Shown here piece by piece: positions 34,433 through 43,152 of a stretch of DNA of 64,000 bases (position 1 is the stretch's first letter; each line of letters starts with the position of its first letter). The stretch is taken from NCBI GenBank assembly GCA_002371705.1, contig DFGI01000019.1, forward strand, positions 31,800-95,799. The letters are read 5' to 3'. This DNA is from Bacteroidales bacterium UBA3754. Its GTDB lineage: Bacteria; Bacteroidota; Bacteroidia; Bacteroidales; UBA1715. The position numbers and the translations under genes are program-made. Under the pieces are notes generated by a model that worked only from the letters and a program-made list of their open reading frames with translations, was not told the origin of the DNA and ran no database searches.

Positions 34433-34451
34433 TAGTGTATTCAATACACTA
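34433..34451. repeat. 9-bp inverted repeat at the GH44 stop codon
   Basis: TAGTGTATT-C-AATACACTA, overlapping the GH44 stop and upstream of the T9SS gene promoter. A related palindrome occurs at 43018-43040. Confidence 0.6.
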
Positions 34452-37400
34452 TTGAACAATTATTTTCTTTACCACAAAGGCAGAGCCGTCGAATAGCCTT
34501 ACGGAGTAAGTTCCCGTCGAATTTAATGAAAACTCAAAATTTTTGTTGAATGAGCCTGATTTTACTATTGTTCCGTTATTTGCGATTATGGAATATGTAA
34601 TTTCGTTATCAATATCCGTCGATATGGTTATGGTTTCACCAATGTTTGCTGGAATTGGCGAAATTGTGTATGCCGACGATTCAATAGTGGAAATTGCATC
34701 AGGTTTTTGCGGAACATAAATCTGTGATGAACTGTTCTTTACGGTAAATGTTGTGTCGCGAACAAGTCCGCCATCAATGGTTTTCAAATCAGTGCCAATG
34801 TGCATTGTGATGTTATCGCCTTGGTAGATTGTTGTGTCCAATTGGAATGTGAGTACAGGTTGAGTATTGAATCTAACTGACTCAATTGGTATTACAACGT
34901 TATCGTTACAGGTGATTGTAATGTCTTCAATATTAGGCAGTTCGGCAATTCCTACATTAAAATACACCGATAAAGAATTCCCTTTCTTCATTATATTTGT
35001 GCGCACAACGGTACCATTCATATATTTTTCTTCTTCAACAAATTGTATATAGTTGATATTGTAGCCACCTTCTCCAATTTTAAGAACAAAGTCATGTTCT
35101 CCTGCGGTTAGAGGAATGGCTCTGTATGCTTCTTTCCAAGTGTTAAAACTTTTTGTTGCAAGAATTGTCAAATGATATGATTCGCCATCTACCACAATAT
35201 CTAAATCACCATCACGTTCCGAAGCATATCGGAAATACACGGTATATGTGGCATCTTTGGGAACGTTGATTTTATATGTGTAAGCATCGCCTGCGCCAAT
35301 GTATCCAAGGTGTTTTCCTGTTCCCAATTCCGAATCGTCGGAACAAACTTCAACAACAGGGTCGCCGATACGAATCCAATATTGTTCCGCTTGGATTACT
35401 TCTTCAGGAATGGAAACAACGGTTGCTCCCATATCTTCCAACTTATTGTCAAGAACTTCCGAGAAGCTGTCCAACACGCCGTTGTGAATTGTCAGCACTT
35501 GACTATCGTCAACATACGACAATGTGTAATCCACACCAGCCATCATTTCTTTCTTTGTGACTATAGCCAATCGTCGTTCAGATTTATAATATCTTGTTGT
35601 GTATTCCATTTCCTTACCCTCCGAATTGGTGATTTTGAATCCCACATTGTTGAAATCCGTGGTTGGAACCATATTCGTGTTGAAATACACATAAATAGTG
35701 TAGTTGTCGAAAACTATCATTGAATCAATCACGGGTGCGAAGTTTGCGCCCCCCGTTAAATTCATTGTGAAATCTGAAAGCATAGTTCCATCTTTTGCCA
35801 TAATACTTTCATTGTTTCCCGATTTCAAAATGGTGTTTTTGTACTTAAATAAACGGCTTGACGGATAAATTATCAATTCGTTTTCAGACTCTTCCGATAT
35901 TGAGATTTCTTTAACGCCCACTTCTTCGTCATCCTGCATTATTGAAACACCTTCGTTTGCTACGGAAGATATTCCCTTGGAAACCAATAATTTAATGTAT
36001 CGTCCCAATATGTCGATTTCGCCAGATACCGCACGGATAGGAGCGGCTTCTTGTTCGTTGAACACATACACAGTGTCGAAACTTGCAATTGGATGGTTGT
36101 ATTCTCCAATCACGTTTGTCCCAAGATACGAAATTAGAATTTGTTCGTCAGTTGGCAAAATTGCGTTTGCGAGTTTCAGAACCGCATTTTTCCCGTCAAC
36201 GGTAATTGAAGAAACAGCATTAGCCTCGCCGTTCACAGTAACCGTGAATTCTTGGACTGCATCGGTAGCTGATTCCAACGTAAGATTTCCATCGAACGCA
36301 AGGACAATCTCGTCGGAGTTCGGGTCAACAACTTTTGCCTTCACAAGTTTTGACTGTTGAACAGCGTCCAAAATAATATGTACTGCTGAATATGTAGGAA
36401 CATCGTAGTTGAACGATGAATTTTCTATGTTGGAGATTCTTTCCAATTGTAAAATGTTCGAAGTCGCTTCGCCAAATCCATACACGATACCATTTTCGTA
36501 AATACCGTTTGCAATGTTGATTTTCGTTTTTTGTACCGTGTTAGTTTTATTCACAATAATTATGTGCAGATTTCCATCATCGTCCAATGAAGCGAAACTC
36601 GACAATGAAACCGTGTCGCTTTGCATAGCGTACACCGATGTGTTTCCAAACTTGGCGCCGTTTCCATCATAGTTCAAATATAGGTTGTAAGCGGCTTTGG
36701 AATAGCTTTTGAACACATCCCATTTGCAAGCAAGATACACATCTTCGCGTCCCAATACACCAAGCACATCAACAAGGCTCAAACCGCCCGACCAATGGTC
36801 TTCTGCATCATATTCAAATTCTGTGAACGCTATCTTTGTACCAGGATAAAAGTTGTTGATAGATTTCTTTATTTTTTGGATAATGGCCTTTCCGCCTTGA
36901 ATATCAACGTATGAACGCTGACCGTCGGCACCATAATATTGATATTTACTGTCCCATAAAGCGCGTGGAGCCTGAAGACGTGCTTCAATCATATCTTCCG
37001 CAATCAGTTCCGACGGACTTGCAACGTTGTCGAGGTCAACCACACGTTTTCTGGTGATTTTTCCGTATGATTCTGGATACCAGTGGAATGCAATCGCATC
37101 AATTGAACGATGGCCAGTTGCTTCTTCAACTTTGCGCAATGTGTCCAAATAATAGTCAACAAACCAAGCATACGTATTTGTGTATCCTTCACGGCGACTT
37201 AAATTATAAATAGTCTTCCATTCCTGATTATCCATACCCCAGTGATAGGCATCAGTCCAGCCGAAAAACATTGGGCCATAAATGTCTGCGCCAGGAGCTA
37301 GTTCACGGATTACTTTTGACAAACCGACTGTTTTTTCTATCAATTCCTCAGGAGTAGTTTTTTGAGGGTGAAGACGGGCATGCGTTTGGCTCCACAAATA

Positions 37401-37973
37401 TGGCTCATTATCAATTGCATACGCTGAAACACCACCATCGCCGGCACGGCCAAGCTTTGCCGACAAGTAATGTACTAATTCATCAATATAAACAGTGTCA
37501 TCTTTAGGATCAGGAGTTAACGTGTATGGCTCACTTTTGTGGAATGAAATAGGTTTCCAACGTTCACTTGGAGCAGCTTGCTCTTCGGAAACAATACCGT
37601 TTTTGTCGGCGGCAACATAACCAGCCGCCTGCAACGAAACCAAATTATATTGCCCCTTGCTGTCAGCATCTTTTGTAGCATTCAAAATAGGAAGTGCAGG
37701 AACCGTGCTTCCAGAATAGTCATAAAAATTATCGGATGTGAATTTTGCATCGTTTCCACCATTTGAAGCATTGTTTTCCCAGTTGTAGCTGGTGCTTCGG
37801 TTTCCGCCCCAACGAGCCGCAGTCGCACCTTCGTAGGATTCATTCGTGCCATAAATGTACGGACTAATACTGTGAACGTTCGATTTTACATCGATTTCAA
37901 TTGTTTTTTGCGAAAATCCCACCATAGGAACTATGGTTACAATTGCAAATAGTTCTTTTGTAAATCTTTTCAT
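34449..37973 (-). CDS. GH44 endo-glucanase/xyloglucanase with CBM6/35-like module and T9SS tail
   Basis: 1174 residues from the ATG at 37973 (MKRFTKELFAIVTI...GFSQ, a signal peptide). An open upstream extension of 61 codons overlaps the neighbouring small gene and is rejected. GH44 catalytic domain about 25-610: ISPYIYGTNESY, RWGGNRSTSYNWENNASN, acid/base Glu in AIDNEPYLW (E190) and nucleophile Glu in IAFTEFEYDAE (E385). Ig-like or Fn-type spacers follow; a CBM6/35-like module lies about 860-980 (AGDAYTYKINVPKDATYTVYFRYAS); the C-terminus is a T9SS sorting domain (YTISPIPANIGETITIS...YSVRLFDGSAFVVKKIIVQ). GH44 enzymes cleave xyloglucan, cellulose or mixed-linkage glucan. Cell-surface or secreted location is inferred from the T9SS tail. 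Confidence 0.92.
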   Translation of the reverse strand: MKRFTKELFAIVTIVPMVGFSQKTIEIDVKSNVHSISPYIYGTNESYEGATAARWGGNRSTSYNWENNASNGGNDAKFTSDNFYDYSGSTVPALPILNATKDADSKGQYNLVSLQAAGYVAADKNGIVSEEQAAPSERWKPISFHKSEPYTLTPDPKDDTVYIDELVHYLSAKLGRAGDGGVSAYAIDNEPYLWSQTHARLHPQKTTPEELIEKTVGLSKVIRELAPGADIYGPMFFGWTDAYHWGMDNQEWKTIYNLSRREGYTNTYAWFVDYYLDTLRKVEEATGHRSIDAIAFHWYPESYGKITRKRVVDLDNVASPSELIAEDMIEARLQAPRALWDSKYQYYGADGQRSYVDIQGGKAIIQKIKKSINNFYPGTKIAFTEFEYDAEDHWSGGLSLVDVLGVLGREDVYLACKWDVFKSYSKAAYNLYLNYDGNGAKFGNTSVYAMQSDTVSLSSFASLDDDGNLHIIIVNKTNTVQKTKINIANGIYENGIVYGFGEATSNILQLERISNIENSSFNYDVPTYSAVHIILDAVQQSKLVKAKVVDPNSDEIVLAFDGNLTLESATDAVQEFTVTVNGEANAVSSITVDGKNAVLKLANAILPTDEQILISYLGTNVIGEYNHPIASFDTVYVFNEQEAAPIRAVSGEIDILGRYIKLLVSKGISSVANEGVSIMQDDEEVGVKEISISEESENELIIYPSSRLFKYKNTILKSGNNESIMAKDGTMLSDFTMNLTGGANFAPVIDSMIVFDNYTIYVYFNTNMVPTTDFNNVGFKITNSEGKEMEYTTRYYKSERRLAIVTKKEMMAGVDYTLSYVDDSQVLTIHNGVLDSFSEVLDNKLEDMGATVVSIPEEVIQAEQYWIRIGDPVVEVCSDDSELGTGKHLGYIGAGDAYTYKINVPKDATYTVYFRYASERDGDLDIVVDGESYHLTILATKSFNTWKEAYRAIPLTAGEHDFVLKIGEGGYNINYIQFVEEEKYMNGTVVRTNIMKKGNSLSVYFNVGIAELPNIEDITITCNDNVVIPIESVRFNTQPVLTFQLDTTIYQGDNITMHIGTDLKTIDGGLVRDTTFTVKNSSSQIYVPQKPDAISTIESSAYTISPIPANIGETITISTDIDNEITYSIIANNGTIVKSGSFNKNFEFSLNSTGTYSVRLFDGSAFVVKKIIVQ

Positions 37974-38010
37974 ATATAAATTTTGATTTGTTCTTACGAA
38001 CGGTTTATAC

Positions 38011-38217
38011 TTATCCTTTGTCTGTTTTGAATGGACTGTCGGTTGTGATGGTGCCGTCAGCCAGTTCATAATATATTTTTCCGTCAACGGAATACACAAG
38101 AGGAATACCTTTTTTTCGGTTTTCTTCCTGAGCTTTTCGAACCGCTTGGTTGCCAATAGATTCTATCTCGAAACCTTTCAAGTATAAATTCAAGTCTGAA
38201 AACTTTTTTACTTCCAT
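38011..38217 (-). CDS. Small protein, probable partner of the zeta-toxin-like kinase
   Basis: 68 residues from the ATG at 38217 (MEVKKFSDLNLYLKG...). The open frame extends to an ATG at 38286, but a good promoter element overlaps that codon, so the internal start is chosen. N-terminal helix rich in charged residues (GNQAVRKAQEENRKKGIPLVY) followed by short strands (YSVDGKIYYELADG). It lies downstream of the zeta-like gene with 175 nt and its own promoter in between. Sequences of this type accompany zeta-like kinases in Bacteroidota; an antitoxin function is inferred. Confidence 0.65.
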   Translation of the reverse strand: MEVKKFSDLNLYLKGFEIESIGNQAVRKAQEENRKKGIPLVYSVDGKIYYELADGTITTDSPFKTDKG

Positions 38218-38283
38218 ACTACATTCTTTAACTACTCGAAAATCAAAAATGCCTTTTTGTAAAATTGCCACTTTTGACCAATG

Positions 38284-38291
38284 CAAATATA
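38284..38291 (-). promoter_or_regulatory. -7 promoter element of the 68-residue gene
   Basis: TATATTTG on the minus strand, exact consensus, with a leader of about 60 nt to the ATG at 38217. Confidence 0.6.
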
Positions 38292-38392
38292 TTATTTTTT
38301 TTCAAAAAATACTGATTGTTGATAAGTTATTAGATGAAATGAAAAGTAGTCTGATTTTCAGTAAAATAGAAGTTTTTCTGTCGTTAGACAAA

Positions 38393-38962
38393 TCAGAACT
38401 TCGACATAAATTTGTAGAAATAGTCCTTATTTTCAATGGAGAATTGATTTTTCATTCCCAAAGCTATGGGAATAAATTTATTTTCGGAATTATAGACCAA
38501 AAACCATTTGTCGGCTTCATTTTTATAGTTGTTCCAAAAATTTTCCTTGCTTCGGTAGTAACGGCGGATTACATCGCGGTCTGGCACAAAGTGACCGCCT
38601 TTCAGCACACGCTCCTTAATACGCTCAATGCACACTTCGGGGGAATATAGAAACACATACACGAGTGTCACATCGTAGCCTTCTTTGTGGAAATCGTCCA
38701 TCATTTTCGTTAAATATGTGCCCGACAATGTACTTTCTATTAATACACTTTCTCCTCGTTTTTTATATTCTTCAAGTTGTTTGAAAAAGATTTTTCCCGC
38801 GCTTACACTCACTTTGCTCATATTCACAGGGTCAATGGTCTTGGCGATTTCGTCGGCATTGAGGCACGCCATAGGATGCAGCTCTATGTAGCTTTGCGTA
38901 AATGTTGTTTTTCCCGAACCATTCGGACCTCCAATGATAACCAATTCTTTTGCTTCTGCCAT
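38393..38962 (-). CDS. Zeta-toxin-like P-loop kinase
   Basis: 189 residues. Walker A in IIGGPNGSGKTTFT (K18, T19), conserved LNADEIA and ESTLSG segments, and RIKERVLKGGHFVPDRDVIRRYYRS near the C-terminus, as in zeta-toxin/UDP-N-acetylglucosamine-kinase-like proteins. Zeta toxins phosphorylate UDP-GlcNAc and block wall synthesis; many chromosomal homologues have other or unknown substrates. Followed by a 68-codon gene that may be its antitoxin, although epsilon normally precedes zeta. The promoter element TATCTTTG lies 18 nt upstream. Confidence 0.85.
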   Translation of the reverse strand: MAEAKELVIIGGPNGSGKTTFTQSYIELHPMACLNADEIAKTIDPVNMSKVSVSAGKIFFKQLEEYKKRGESVLIESTLSGTYLTKMMDDFHKEGYDVTLVYVFLYSPEVCIERIKERVLKGGHFVPDRDVIRRYYRSKENFWNNYKNEADKWFLVYNSENKFIPIALGMKNQFSIENKDYFYKFMSKF

Positions 38963-38980
38963 ATACCTGCATTTTCATTA

Positions 38981-38988
38981 CAAAGATA
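38981..38988 (-). promoter_or_regulatory. -7 promoter element of the zeta-like gene
   Basis: TATCTTTG on the minus strand, exact consensus. Confidence 0.65.
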
Positions 38989-39032
38989 GGAAAGTTATGG
39001 CAGAGGTTACACAAAAATTGAAAAAAGTGGTG

Positions 39033-39311
39033 TTATAATGATACATTCCACCAAATTATTACAATGATTTGCAATGCGAGAATCACGGGAATCCCAATTC
39101 GGAACTTGTTGTGCAAAGTTTTGTGTCTCCAGATTTTCATCCCTGCCAATGCGCCAATGCTACCGCCAAGCACTGCCATTGTGAGCAACGTTGATTCCGG
39201 AATACGCCATTTGTCGCGCTTCGCTTTGTATTTGTCGATGCCAAAGGCAATGAATGCCGCTATGTTAATGGCAAGAAGATACAGTATGATGGTTGAAATG
39301 TTTGTTTCCAT
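39033..39311 (-). CDS. DUF1294 membrane protein
   Basis: 92 residues from the ATG at 39311 (METNISTIILYLLAIN); an upstream start would overlap the preceding gene. Three hydrophobic segments and the family core FGIDKYKAKRDKWRIPESTLLTMAVLGGSIGALAGMKIWRHKT identify DUF1294, a small inner-membrane protein of unknown function. Last of three closely spaced minus-strand genes. Confidence 0.9.
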   Translation of the reverse strand: METNISTIILYLLAINIAAFIAFGIDKYKAKRDKWRIPESTLLTMAVLGGSIGALAGMKIWRHKTLHNKFRIGIPVILALQIIVIIWWNVSL

Positions 39312-39316
39312 ACGTG

Positions 39317-39601
39317 TTAAATTTCTTTTGCGAACATTGCATCGAGTGCGTTTTGTGGAAACGGACATGGTTCGTGGCGTTCTTTTGCGAGTTGGAATTG
39401 CTTGCAGGCATTTCGTATCGAAGTCTCTTCATAACATTTGAAAACGGTGTCTTTCACGCTGTCAAGATGCGGAATATCGGTGTCGGCGAATTTGCCGTAG
39501 TGTTTGTAGCTGACGTTCTTTTCGGGCAAAATGCCGTGGTAGTAGTACGACCACACAAGAAACTGCATACAAGCATCGGGAGTCATTACGATTTCGTCCA
39601 T
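39317..39601 (-). CDS. Hypothetical protein
   Basis: 94 residues (MDEIVMTPDACMQFLVWSYYYHG...). No known motif, no signal peptide; moderately cysteine-rich (four Cys) and acidic. It sits 7 nt after the MmcQ/YjbR gene and 5 nt before the DUF1294 gene, so it is part of the same transcription unit, which is the main evidence that it is real. Confidence 0.7.
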   Translation of the reverse strand: MDEIVMTPDACMQFLVWSYYYHGILPEKNVSYKHYGKFADTDIPHLDSVKDTVFKCYEETSIRNACKQFQLAKERHEPCPFPQNALDAMFAKEI

Positions 39602-39608
39602 AGTACTG

Positions 39609-39944
39609 TTATTTTAGTCGTTTGGGGAGTTTTTTATATACTTCGTCGTATGCGTGGTCAATCAAGGAGCGTATAAGTTTGTCATCGGCATCTTGGTTGA
39701 ACCAAACTTGATTCCAAAATTTCTTGTTCCAATGGAATGCGCCTTCAACGCTACTGTATTGTTCGCGAAGTTCGAGAGCTTTCTCGGGGTCGCATTTCAT
39801 AGTGGCGAGGTCGGGGTTGTCCATTGCTACGCAGGCGAAAATTTTCCCATGAAGCCGAAACACCAGCACATTTTCGTCAAACGGCATATCTTCGGTTACG
39901 TTGGGCAACGAAAGGCAATATTCACGAAATTCTTCGATGTTCAT
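39609..39944 (-). CDS. MmcQ/YjbR-family protein
   Basis: 111 residues from the ATG at 39944 (MNIEEFREYCLSLPNVTEDMPFDENVLVFRLHGKIFACV). Conserved family blocks include CDPEKALELREQY, HWNKKFWNQV and LIDHAYDEVYKKLPK. The CyaY-like fold of these proteins is thought to bind nucleic acid or partners; the exact role is unknown. First of a three-gene run. Confidence 0.88.
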   Translation of the reverse strand: MNIEEFREYCLSLPNVTEDMPFDENVLVFRLHGKIFACVAMDNPDLATMKCDPEKALELREQYSSVEGAFHWNKKFWNQVWFNQDADDKLIRSLIDHAYDEVYKKLPKRLK

Positions 39945-39991
39945 GTCTTTTTGTTTTATTGTTATCAATTAAGAACCTTCATTTTAGAATT

Positions 39992-41002
39992 TTATCCTCT
40001 TCTTCGTCCTTTGTAAATCACTAAAATAACGATTGGTGCACCGAAAATTGCTGTCACCGTGTTGATTGGCAACATTGATTGCATTCCCGGCAGTTGGGAA
40101 ATAAGGTCGCAAATCAGCAGAAGATTGATGCCGATTAGTACCGAATTGATAATGAGTGATTTATGATTGTCGCTTTTGCAAAGAAAACGAGCCACGTGCG
40201 GAACTGTCATTCCCACAAATCCGATTGGCCCAGCAAAGGCTGTGACGATTGCGGCAAGAATTGCGGAGAGTATAATCACAACCACACGCAAAGCGTCGGT
40301 TTTTACGCCCAAGCCACGGGCGTAGTTATCGCCTAACAATATGGCATCCAATGGTTTATGCAACGCCAATGTGGCAATTACTGTAGGAATGATGCAACAT
40401 GCCATCAATGTGAGTTCGGTAGTCCCGATGTTTGAAAAACTTCCCATTGTCCAAAGCAGAAAATTGTGCACTTCATCGGGTTTGGAGAAGTATTGCAGCA
40501 CGTTTACAATTGCGGCGGTTATGCTGCCGAGCATAATGCCGATAATCAGCAATGATGCGTTTTCTCGGACTTTCGTCGCCACTGAGAGAATGAAAAATAT
40601 CACGATTGTGGAGCCAATCAGTGCAGAAATTGCCACGCCAACGCTTCCCGCTATCCACGACCATGCCGCCACAGCTGCTCCGCCTGAAAGCGAAAATAGC
40701 GCCACGCCCAAACTTGCGCCCGTGCTCACGCCGAGCACATACGGGTCGGCAAGTGGATTGCGGAACAATGTCTGCATCAGCAAGCCGGAAACTGGCAGCG
40801 CCATTCCTGCCAAAATTGCCGCTATGGCACGGGGAAGACGGAGATTCATTATAATATTGTACCACAAGGTATCAGTTTCGTTCCCCCGAAGCACGTCAAT
40901 ACAGCTTTGCAACGGAACTTGCACGCTGCCGAACACAATGTCGGCGACGAAACAAATCGGAATACAGATGCAAAACAATATTGTGGCTATTTTTATCTTC
41001 AT
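39992..41002 (-). CDS. FecCD/BtuC-family ABC transporter permease
   Basis: 336 residues with about ten hydrophobic helices and the family motifs RLPRAIAAILAGMALPVSGLLMQTLFRNPLADPYVLGVSTGASLG and GPIGFVGMTVPHVARFL. It forms the membrane channel for cobalamin, siderophore or haem import. It starts 1 nt after the binding-protein gene, but the next gene downstream is not an ABC ATPase as would be usual; the ATPase must be supplied from elsewhere. Confidence 0.93.
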   Translation of the reverse strand: MKIKIATILFCICIPICFVADIVFGSVQVPLQSCIDVLRGNETDTLWYNIIMNLRLPRAIAAILAGMALPVSGLLMQTLFRNPLADPYVLGVSTGASLGVALFSLSGGAAVAAWSWIAGSVGVAISALIGSTIVIFFILSVATKVRENASLLIIGIMLGSITAAIVNVLQYFSKPDEVHNFLLWTMGSFSNIGTTELTLMACCIIPTVIATLALHKPLDAILLGDNYARGLGVKTDALRVVVIILSAILAAIVTAFAGPIGFVGMTVPHVARFLCKSDNHKSLIINSVLIGINLLLICDLISQLPGMQSMLPINTVTAIFGAPIVILVIYKGRRRG

Positions 41003-41003
41003 A

Positions 41004-42083
41004 TTATTTCAAGCTGTCAAGAAAAACGGTTTCGTAGTTTGGCAATAATTCTGGATGAATGATTTTTATGTAATCGGCAAGAACAATGTCGGGACGGACG
41101 TAGCCATATTCCCAATAATCGTTGCCGCCGTTGGCATTGCATCGTTTTGAGCGATTATAGATTGTTCGTTTTTGATACACTGAAAGCAGTTTGTAGTTTT
41201 TATTGATTGCGTCTAAATCCTCATAAGATTTCTCATCGCAGCCAATCCAAACGTCGGCGTTGGCGGAGAGCTGCATTACTTGTTCGAAATTTAGTACCAC
41301 ACTGCCTGTGTTTGTGTTGTTTTTCCCAATAAAATTGCCACCTGCGTCGGCAATAAAAGTGGCAATATAGCTTGCGCCGCCGGGCATATACCAAATGTCG
41401 TTACTTGCTGCTCCAGCAAGCACCACGGGCTTGTTCGCAATTGTGTCGGTGAGCGATTTCATTGCGTTGTATTTCTTTTCAATGCTGAAAAACACACTGT
41501 CTGCTTTGTCCTGCACGCCAAGAATCATTCCAAGGAAACGAATCCATTCCACCCGTGCAAGCGGCGACACTTCCTGCCAGCTTGTTGTGAACACCACGGG
41601 ACATTGCACGTGTTGGTATTTCTGAATGTCGGCGCGGTTGAATGCCGAAGTGATGGCAATGTCGGGATTGAGAGCAAGCAATGCCTCAATGTTCACCTCC
41701 ATACTTGTGCCCACGTTTTGTATATGTCCGTCGTCGTAGCGTTTCCGCACTGCCTCGTTCGAGATGCGGAAATAGTCGCACACGCCCGAAATGTTGTCAA
41801 CCAACCCAAGTTCCGAAAGCATGGCAATGTCGGTTGTGGAAAGAGCCGCAATACTTGTGTTTTGTTCGGGAAGATTTTTTCGGATTTCATTCAGGCAATA
41901 CACCATACTATCGCGACCGTCGGTCCACGGAAAATATACTACAACAGTGTCGCTTCCTTGTCGGGAATAGAGGTTTTGGGCATATTTGAAGATGTTTTCT
42001 TCGTTTGGCGCAGCCGTTTTTTGTGGCGAACTGCACGCAAACAATGAAATAACCGCAAGGCAAAAAAGAAAAACTCGCTTCAT
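41004..42083 (-). CDS. ABC transporter substrate-binding lipoprotein (BtuF/FhuD-like)
   Basis: 359 residues, lipoprotein signal (LAVISLFACSSPQ, lipid Cys 17). Periplasmic-binding-protein type III pattern: SELGLVDNISGVCDYF, IEALLALNPDIAITSAF, ANADVWIG and the central helix with QHVQCPVVFTTSWQEV. It delivers an iron complex, haem or cobalamin to the adjacent permease. It directly abuts pyrF (0 nt), so the three genes form an operon pyrF-binding protein-permease. The ligand cannot be decided from the sequence. Confidence 0.9.
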   Translation of the reverse strand: MKRVFLFCLAVISLFACSSPQKTAAPNEENIFKYAQNLYSRQGSDTVVVYFPWTDGRDSMVYCLNEIRKNLPEQNTSIAALSTTDIAMLSELGLVDNISGVCDYFRISNEAVRKRYDDGHIQNVGTSMEVNIEALLALNPDIAITSAFNRADIQKYQHVQCPVVFTTSWQEVSPLARVEWIRFLGMILGVQDKADSVFFSIEKKYNAMKSLTDTIANKPVVLAGAASNDIWYMPGGASYIATFIADAGGNFIGKNNTNTGSVVLNFEQVMQLSANADVWIGCDEKSYEDLDAINKNYKLLSVYQKRTIYNRSKRCNANGGNDYWEYGYVRPDIVLADYIKIIHPELLPNYETVFLDSLK

Positions 42084-42908
42084 TTATTTCATAAATTGTT
42101 TCATCAAATCAGCCATTTGCAGTTGCAATTCTTTTGATTTTTCGGCGGCAACTTCGGCGAATTTGTCGGTTGAATCGGCGTAAATAATGCCACGTGAGGA
42201 ATTTACCAACAAGCCACAATCCTTATTCATTCCATATTGTGCAACGGCTTCGAGGCTTCCACCTTGTGCGCCCACGCCTGGAACGAGCAAGAAATGATTT
42301 GGAGCAATCGCGCGCACGTTTCCAAGCATTTCGGCTTTTGTTGCGCCAACCACATACATCATATTTTCTTCGTTACCCCATTGCTGCGATGCGGAAAGGA
42401 CGTGTTCGTACAGACATTTTCCGTCGCTTTCCTTGAATTGGAAATCAAATGCGCCTTTGTTCGATGTGAGAGCGAGCAAAATCGCCCATTTCCCTTCGTA
42501 GGTAAGGAACGGGGTAACCGAGTCCTCGCCCATGTACGGCGCAATTGTCACCGCATCGAACGGAAGATTTTCGAGGAACGCTTTGGCGTACATTTTCGAT
42601 GTGTTACCAATGTCGCCACGTTTTGCGTCGGCAATTAAAAAGATTTCGGGATATTTATTTTTTATGTAATTGACCGTTTTCTCCAAACTTTTCCATCCTG
42701 CGATGCCGTAGCATTCGTAAAATGCAATATTTGGTTTGTAAGCAACCGCATACTGCGCTGTTGCGTCAACAATTGCTTTGTTAAACGCAAAAATCGGGTC
42801 GTCGGCAGACTTGAGATGTTCTGGGATTTTGTTTATGTCGGTGTCCAAACCAACGCATAGGAAACTTTGTTTTTTTACAATTTCGGCAACTAATTCGCTC
42901 TTATTCAT
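42084..42908 (-). CDS. pyrF: Orotidine 5'-phosphate decarboxylase
   Basis: 274 residues, the longer (type 2) bacterial form. The catalytic motif LIADAKRGDIGNTSKMY carries the D-K-D residues (D94, K96, D99); other conserved parts are FLCVGLDTD, KPNIAFYECYG and LLVPGVGAQGG. It makes UMP from OMP in pyrimidine synthesis. It is the first gene of an operon with an ABC binding protein and permease, an unusual partnership. A near-consensus -7 element (TATCTTTA) lies about 30 nt upstream. It borders the 25-bp repeat of the 16.5-kb island. Confidence 0.95.
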   Translation of the reverse strand: MNKSELVAEIVKKQSFLCVGLDTDINKIPEHLKSADDPIFAFNKAIVDATAQYAVAYKPNIAFYECYGIAGWKSLEKTVNYIKNKYPEIFLIADAKRGDIGNTSKMYAKAFLENLPFDAVTIAPYMGEDSVTPFLTYEGKWAILLALTSNKGAFDFQFKESDGKCLYEHVLSASQQWGNEENMMYVVGATKAEMLGNVRAIAPNHFLLVPGVGAQGGSLEAVAQYGMNKDCGLLVNSSRGIIYADSTDKFAEVAAEKSKELQLQMADLMKQFMK

Positions 42909-42978
42909 TGCAGTAGATATTTTAATATTTCGCTCGTAAAGATATGGTTTCTATTTGAATTTGTGGCAAATTAAATGC

Positions 42979-43003
42979 AAACATTCACAATCTATTTTTC
43001 AAA
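42979..43003. repeat. 25-bp perfect direct repeat, left copy (island boundary)
   Basis: Identical over 25 bases to 59488-59512 (begins AAACATTCACAATC, ends TTTTTCAAA); flanking bases differ. The two copies bracket the five-gene surface-protein cluster. Confidence 0.92.
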
Positions 43004-43017
43004 TAAAACGAAATAGG

Positions 43018-43040
43018 CTTAGTGTATTTTTTACACTAAG
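43018..43040. repeat. 9-bp inverted repeat in the island leader
   Basis: CTTAGTGTA-TTTTT-TACACTAAG, 15 nt inside the left island repeat and about 78 nt upstream of the island promoter. Shares TTAGTGTA...TACACTA with the palindrome at 34433-34451. Confidence 0.65.
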
Positions 43041-43117
43041 TAATAATTTAAGCAAAAAAATCGTAAAAGCATCAAGAAATTTTCAAATTTTTTATATGCT
43101 TGAAAAAATGTTTACTT

Positions 43118-43125
43118 TACTTTTG
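43118..43125 (+). promoter_or_regulatory. -7 promoter element of the island operon
   Basis: TACTTTTG, exact TAnnTTTG match, 28 nt before the ATG at 43153. No further strong element is evident within the operon, whose genes are 0-27 nt apart. Confidence 0.65.
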
Positions 43126-43152
43126 CGCCATAAAGTAGAAAATTGCTAAAAA

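Noticed and set aside
34449..38156. Longer start for the GH44 gene (61 extra residues)
   Set aside because: The extension has no signal peptide at its N-terminus, overlaps a neighbouring small gene, and a clear signal peptide begins at the ATG at 37973.
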